Below are positions 58,228 to 64,000 of a DNA stretch of 64,000 bases, piece after piece; position 1 is the stretch's first letter, and each line of letters begins with the position of its first letter. The position numbers and the translations under genes were made by a program. The notes under the pieces are model-generated. The model saw only the letters and a list, made by a program, of their open reading frames with translations, ran no database searches and was not told the DNA's origin. The stretch is taken from assembly GCF_018991925.1 (NCBI RefSeq), contig NW_024742485.1, positions 206,001 through 270,000 of the forward strand. Direction: 5' to 3'. Origin of the DNA: Homarus americanus. Taxonomy: Eukaryota; Arthropoda; Malacostraca; Decapoda; Nephropidae.

Positions 58228-58325
58228 ATGCAAGCTGTCTGTCACGCTGGTGACTCCCTCAGAACATTAGCAGCGTACCTTCAATGGTTAAAAAATTCTA
58301 AAGGTCGCGCTCATCTCCCAAACGA

Positions 58326-58568
58326 TCAATCACGTCTTAAATTATTATTATTTTTTCTATCTAACACCTTCTGGCGATGGACGCTGATCATGTACAACCC
58401 TGACAAGCATTCAGTTGGCATCGTTGATCGAAGCCATGTGTTGACACGTCTCAGTGTGCTAAATGGCCGCTCTACTTCACAAGTGTAGGCTGGAAGGATC
58501 AAGATCAGTCGGGCTTCTTGAATAGCAGGAAACAAATGACACCGCTTCAGAAGATCCGTCAAGGACAA
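58326..58568 (-). mobile_element. hAT transposase C-terminal remnant
   Basis: The minus-strand frame reads LILPAYTCEVERPFSTLRRV, then NTWLRSTMPTECLSGLYMIS and a stop. This is the hAT dimerisation motif, from a family different from the one at 56530-57299. No termini were identified, so only this piece is claimed. Confidence 0.8.
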
Positions 58569-60043
58569 GGTGGCACCGGAATCAGATGCTGTTTTCTTCT
58601 AGGAATGTTGGCGCCATTATATTCATTTGTGAATAATAATATTAACAAATATTATATAGTGTTTATAATTATGTGTCGTATTGTATTAGACAAATTGTGT
58701 AGTTACTTGAATATCATACACAATAGTTATATAAGACACAATTAGTTATGTTACAATATGCAAATTAATTCAAGATAATTCCCGGCCGAAATAGCTGAAA
58801 GGTGAAGTGGCCAGTAATCTCCAAACAAGCCAAGATAATTGGTAACTAAACTAACTGTTAAATAAAACACATATTGTGAACAAGGACTGCAGACGCCCAT
58901 ACCCACAGATGGAGAGAGATAGAGAGATAGAGAGACATAACACCCACTCGTCTTCCGCCCACTAAGAGACACACACACACGTACACCCCTGAAGCACTGT
59001 TAATGCCACTCATATTTATCAGTACACGAGGATGGTGAAGAAGACAAAGGGAAGGATAACGTTAATATTTCAATAACCACTGTTGATTAATGTTACGCTG
59101 TAGATAAAACAAGATTAAAACGTGTCTTTGGTGGAAGAGAAGAAATGGTTTAACTTTTGATTGATGCTGGTTTTAGAATTATATGTACTTAGTGTTATAC
59201 ATATATCACTGGACTGGCAGGTGGCTATCGTAGGTTAAACTTGACTCAGTGATGTTCTTGATTTACTTGAGAGAGAGAGAGAGAGAGAGAGAGACTTGTT
59301 TTGTTTAATGATAAAATTTGTCAAGAAGAAGAAGAAGAAGTGATAAACAATAAATGAACACATATCCAACACTTAAGAACAAATAAAAATACAAAACAAG
59401 AGAATAAAAGAAGAACTAAGAATAATCATAAATAAAAAAGGTCTAGAATTGAGTTAAAGAGGAGAAAACAAACAAAAAATAGATAAAAGGAAGAATGAAA
59501 CTATAGAAATATACCATTAATGCAAGAATAATAAATATGGAAGAGATTTACCGACGGTAATAAGAGAAGGGGGAGGAAGGATATTGGATAAAGACCAGGC
59601 AATAAAGGGGAAGAGGAGAAGCAGGGAAAACACGATAAACTATGAAAATAGACAAACAAGTATGACCAGTTTCTAATCCCACAGAAAGTTAATTGTGCCT
59701 CAAAAAATCTAATGGGTCACATATATACCTACCTACCTATCTACATACATACATACATACATACATACATACATACATCCATGCATACATACGGTTCTTC
59801 TCAGGTGGTCAAATTTGGTAAAAAAACACAAAAAACAAATCCTGACAAAATCACGTAAAAAAAATCGTAATTTCAGGTAACAATAAATTTGAGACTTTTT
59901 AGCTACATACAGACAGACAACAGATAAACACACCGACTAACAGGCGTATTCACGTTGACAGACAGACACAAATCATCACGACGTTGGACTCAATATCACC
60001 AAAAAGTTCCTTCATTTTATGTTTGATCCGAGGAAAAGTTTCG
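58569..60043. other. Non-coding low-complexity DNA
   Basis: It contains (GA)n at 59271-59294, an A-rich purine-biased stretch at 59320-59640, and (CATA)n at about 59743-59790. No coding exon seen. Confidence 0.6.
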
Positions 60044-60235
60044 CTGATGCTCTTTTGTTTACTGATGCCACGGAGGCGAGTATCTGATTCACTGATGCTC
60101 TTTTGTTTACTGATGCCACGGGGACGAGTATCTGATTCACTGATGCTCTTTTGTTTACTGATGCCACGGAGGCGAGTATCTGATTCACTGATGCTCTTTT
60201 GTTTACTGATGCCACGGAGGCGAGTATCTGATGCA
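60044..60235 (+). repeat. 48-bp minisatellite, four units
   Basis: A 48-bp unit starting CTGATGCTCTTTTGTTTACT repeats at 60044, 60092, 60140 and 60188 with almost no divergence. Because 48 is divisible by three, frames on both strands stay open and give artificial repeat proteins of 16-residue units. Confidence 0.95.
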
Positions 60236-60244
60236 ACACTTACA

Positions 60245-60710
60245 GTATGTAGAATATAGCTCCAGGGATTGTGGCTTTTAATATAGAGTTTATGATAAAA
60301 TATATAGCTCTCAGATAACTCTTTAGCCCAGGGAATATTGCTGCTTTAATATGTAATGAAATATAGCCCTGGGGTCTCTATTCTCTAAGGAAACAGATTG
60401 TTGTTATAGCCTGAAGTGAAATATAGCCGTGGGGAGTCCCTACTTTCCCACAAAACAAATACATTATACAAACTGTCATGAAATATAGCCTCGCTGTCTC
60501 TCGTCTCCTAGGGTATAGCACTTCAAGATATGACTATTAAAAGAATATGACCTTTGGGTATACTATATCCCAAAATACTTATCAGAGCCATAATATGTGA
60601 TTAACTATAACCCAGAGGTCCTTATTTACTCTTCAAGGGAACAGATTTTAACTATAATTAATCTGTAATGTAATATAGCCCGGGGTCTCTGCTTTCCCGC
60701 CAGATAAATA
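60245..60710 (+). repeat. Decayed satellite-like array, period about 62 bp
   Basis: GAAATATAGCC followed by a GGGGTCTCTACTTTCC-like block recurs at 60358, 60418, 60480, about 60543, 60603 and about 60671, with weaker units at 60252 and 60297. Spacing is 60-68 bp and the units are strongly diverged. The array directly follows the 48-bp minisatellite. Confidence 0.8.
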
Positions 60711-60980
60711 TTAGAGAAATAGCATCAATTATACACGCGCTTAGTGTAAATGCCACGAAATTAAGTTATTGGTTAAATTAAATACGTTTGTTGAGCGTTG
60801 TGGCTTTGCTGTTATGATGTACTAAATTAGGGAAGGTCGAGCTGTGTGTGTGTGTGTGTGTGGGTACGGGTGGGCGTGTGGGTGGGTGGTTGATTGGTTT
60901 GCATGGGAATAAATCAAGGAAACGATAATTTGTAGAGAGAGAGACAGAGGTAGAAATATGTGCAAATAGTTATAGGAAAG

Positions 60981-61031
<51 letters not shown>

Positions 61032-62362
61032 TTATCATATCCTAAACTTGCTTACAGTAAAATATATTTCTTGAATGATTTACTACTGACGCTGAACACT
61101 ATTTGTTATGCATAGCCACGTCTCTTTAGGGGAAAAAAATACGAGAATTTATTCCCCCGAGCGAATGTCTTCATGTGCGTCATATTTCTACAAGAGAAGA
61201 ATCCTTTTGACATAAGGCGTTTGGTTGCTTCTGTCATGTGTGTGTGTGTGTGTGTAAAGGAAGGGATTTGGTTTATATCTGCTCGGACGTTAAAATATTA
61301 AAGCTTGACAGAGAAACGAGAGAAAAATATATCCCTCTGAAAAACAAGAAATAAAACTCACTGTGAAAATTAATCAGGAAGCTTATAAAAGAAATAAAAA
61401 AGTAAAATATAAATAAAAGACTAACAAAAGATTGATACACTGCGAGTAGACGAATTAGAATTTGTGTTTAGACGAAAAAAGAAGAAAATTAAAACAAACG
61501 CAAAGACTAATTAAGAAAAATATATAAAAAAACGAAAGAAAACAGAAAAAAAAATAATTAAAATATGTATAAACCTTTAAAAAATGGACGAAAGTAATTA
61601 AAATATATGTAAATAATAGAAAATAATGAAAAAAAACCCGATGATTTGTGAACTCCTGATAAAGGTTAGGTATAAGTATTGGAACAACGTCAAATTGTCA
61701 TATATAATCCCAATAAATTCGGAACCAACAATGATAAACGGAGACAGAGAAAGAGAGAGGTATAATGAGACAATTTATGAGATATTATATTAAACTTTAC
61801 ATTATTAGTTAATCAAAGTTTATTTTAGTTTAATTATCACATGTACAGCGTTTCTCTCCCTCCCACCCGAACTCGAGCGCCCTCCTTCCTTCCTTCCTTC
61901 CCGTCAACAACACGCAGCTGTGACAAGGGAATGCGTCACCGAGATCAAAGGAGGTCACACATGAACTCTTGGGTGGATAATTATAGTTAGTTTGTGTTGT
62001 ATATATTGTATGTATAGCTGGAACACTCTGATGATGGTGGTGTAGGGGTATCGAGATATTAATGTTGTCTAGCACTCAGGATGGGTGGAAACTCTAAGGT
62101 GGTTTTCTTGTATAATATAAGTTATATGATAGACAGTCTGGTGTTGGAGGTGCCGTGTGGTGAGGAGCTGCTCAGTAGAGAGGATGATGGTTTAACCCTT
62201 TCGTGCTTACAGGGTTAAATCGTCACTAAAAATATTAAACCATCGTCCTTAAAGGGTTAGACCACTGTTTCGAAGGGGCTAAATCTCCATCTTTGGGGTG
62301 GGCTATCGTCTCAAGGGGTCAAACATTTGATTGGAAAAAGGTCACAGAAAAAAGTCATAATT
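60711..62362. other. Non-coding DNA with microsatellites
   Basis: (GT)n lies at 60844-60862 and (AC)n at 60981-61028. A purine-rich A-biased block covers 61290-61640. (CCTT)n lies at 61882-61900. No gene seen. Confidence 0.6.
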
Positions 62363-62535
62363 TTGATCGTCTCAAGAGGTTAAACGATCGTTTCGAGAGG
62401 TTAAACCATCGTCTCAAGAGGTTAAACCATCGTCTAAAGAGATTAAACCATCGTCTCAAGAGGTTAAACCATCGCCTCAAGAGGTTAAACCATCTTCAAG
62501 GGGTTAAACCATTCTTCAAGGGTTCAACTGTGGTC
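62363..62535 (+). repeat. 21-bp minisatellite
   Basis: Units of the form TTAAACCATCGTCTCAAGAGG repeat about seven times, with shorter variants at the 3' end. More diverged relatives (GGGTTAAATCGTC, ATTAAACCATCGTCC) extend back to about 62190, showing an older edge. Plus-strand translation gives an artificial RLKRLNH heptad. Confidence 0.92.
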
Positions 62536-63275
62536 CTCAAAGTGTTCAGGGTTTACATATTACACATAAAACAGAGAAAACGCATATCTCCAGTGAACAG
62601 ATGAAGAGTGTAGGATCCATGCATAAATAAAGAACAATCTCACAACCTGTGTTTCATCTCCCTGGCCCCTGCACCTCTCTCTCTCTCTCTCTCCACAAGT
62701 TTTCTCCTAAATCCCCATTACATTCAGTTCCCTTAATTTTAGCTCATTCCCGTTAACACAACGCCACTATTGGGCCGTTACAACAACAACCAAATTTATA
62801 AAGATTTTCCACAGCTTTTATCATCGAGATTTAATTATGTTAAAACGACAGAATTTCCAATATTTTCGACCAGAATGTTGGCTAATGTAACCTTGGACTT
62901 TGTAGTAATTTTTTGATTATTCAGAAAGAAAAGTCCATTTCCAAGATTTTTCTAGATAAGTTATGAAAATTGTATTTCTTAAAATGTTTACGCGTTAAAT
63001 TCTGGAGTTTTTACGGGGGTTTGGGGGTTTGGGGGGAGGGGGGACCAGAGGGGATAGAAATATTCAAGGTGGCTGCCATGGGGTCTCAGTAAGCAGTAAG
63101 TTTAACATAAGAGGGAAGTTAAGGCGTTATATCAAAGGTTCAGAGCCGTTACTATACTGTTTCTGTAACCTGTGTTTGTAATGTGTGTGTGTATACGCTA
63201 CTGTGTGTATAAGTGTGGGACGTGATAACTGTGTATTATGAGATTTATTACAGTAGAGTCATTGATATTAAAATT

Positions 63276-63278
<3 letters not shown>
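62536..63278. other. Non-coding DNA
   Basis: (CT)n lies at 62677-62693 and a G-rich run (GGGGGTTTGGGGG-type) at 63015-63045. No coding signal. Confidence 0.6.
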
Positions 63279-63327
<49 letters not shown>

Positions 63328-63397
63328 GACAGACACACACACACATACACACACATACACACACACACTATCTCTCCCTCTCTTTCTCCTTCATTCC

Positions 63398-63435
<38 letters not shown>

Positions 63436-63735
63436 CTCCTCCTCTCTCTCTCTCTCCCTTTTCGTACCTCTCTCTATCTCCCCTTCTCTGTATCTCTCTC
63501 ATTGTCAATCCCTCTGTCTCTACGTCTCTCAGTGGGAGGTTAACAGGCACGCCCTCTCAGTCTCTCCGGGGCACAGTAATGCACAACACGTCCCGTCTCG
63601 TTCCCATGGTGACGTGGTCTGCTGGGGTACATTGGATTACATAGTACCATTGGAACTCATTGGTACCCTAACCTCCTCTGTTCCATTATTTCGTACTCTG
63701 ACGTTCCTTAGCCATTGAGGACAGACAGAGAGACA

Positions 63736-63786
<51 letters not shown>
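63279..63786 (+). repeat. Compound microsatellite cluster
   Basis: (AC)n at 63279-63372, interrupted by AGAC and AT, is followed by a (CT)n-rich pyrimidine block at 63370-63530. Unique sequence lies at 63531-63720, and a further (AC)n at 63736-63786. The long open frames here are products of the simple repeats. Confidence 0.95.
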
Positions 63787-63791
<5 letters not shown>

Positions 63792-64000
63792 CTTTAACTA
63801 CTGAATCGATAGTAGATTGTATTACCTGATGACTATACAGGTGAGGTTAGGTTAACAATAGGATAATTAATCTTAAAATATCCTTGGACTGGAGGATAAT
63901 CTTCATGTGACCGGGAATTTCAAAATAAACAGTAAAAAAATAATAAACTCAGCAACAACAGAAGGTCTTATTGGCAGAGTCTTGATCCCATATCTTGTGA

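Noticed and set aside
59984..60259. Open frames on both strands with a 16-residue protein repeat
   Set aside because: They arise because the 48-bp minisatellite unit is divisible by three and contains no stop; there is no start context or similarity.
62293..62604. 103-codon frame with RLKRLNH heptads
   Set aside because: This is the translation of the 21-bp minisatellite, not a leucine-zipper-like gene.
63213..63718. Several 100-140-codon frames rich in HT, LS or RE dipeptides
   Set aside because: Products of (AC)n and (CT)n microsatellites.
1..64000. Prokaryotic-type operons, CRISPR arrays or prophage
   Set aside because: Spliced genes with GT-AG introns and animal transposons throughout show nuclear metazoan DNA. 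The tandem repeats lack the repeat-spacer pattern.

Overview
The window is intron-rich, AT-rich metazoan DNA, most likely from an arthropod and plausibly a decapod crustacean. The grounds are GT-AG introns in every gene, arthropod-type (TTAGG)n/(CCTAA)n tracts, long AC/GT/GA microsatellites, and introns full of short TA-flanked inverted-repeat elements, hAT copies and non-LTR retrotransposon fragments. The species cannot be named from sequence alone.

Two multi-exon protein-coding genes can be assembled completely, with consistent reading phase across every splice junction. (1) Plus strand, 4462-20117: GNPTAB, the alpha/beta-subunit precursor of N-acetylglucosamine-1-phosphotransferase, 17 coding exons and 1184 aa. 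It has an N-terminal membrane anchor, all four Stealth conserved regions, two LNR/Notch repeats, a site-1-protease-like RRLL-D site, an EF-hand and a C-terminal membrane anchor. (2) Minus strand, 54459-36408: a predicted secreted S9-family (prolyl-oligopeptidase/acylaminoacyl-peptidase-like) serine peptidase, 17 coding exons and 764 aa. It has a signal peptide, a predicted propeller region and a C-terminal alpha/beta-hydrolase domain whose nucleophile elbow is unusual. The genes converge, with about 16 kb between their stop codons. I see no sign that they are functionally linked.

Layout: 1-4.4 kb is upstream sequence with a TA-flanked DNA transposon and a decayed CR1/Jockey-group LINE. 4.4-20.1 kb is GNPTAB, with a MITE or foldback in most of its longer introns. 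20.1-36.4 kb is intergenic, with a hAT element bearing a perfect 8-bp target duplication, decayed minisatellites, a SINE-like block, a 5'-truncated LINE with an open reverse-transcriptase frame, and MITEs. 36.4-54.5 kb is the peptidase gene; its introns carry LINEs, an LTR-like block, MITEs, a Tigger-like element, a Merlin-like fragment and a young 118-bp-arm foldback. 54.5-64 kb has no recognisable gene. It holds telomere-like CCTAA tracts inside MITE-like inverted repeats, two hAT remnants, four tandem-repeat arrays and dense microsatellites.

No rRNA, CRISPR or intact tRNA gene was seen. Transposon calls rest on terminal repeats, target-site signatures and recognisable protein fragments read by eye. 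Family names are provisional.
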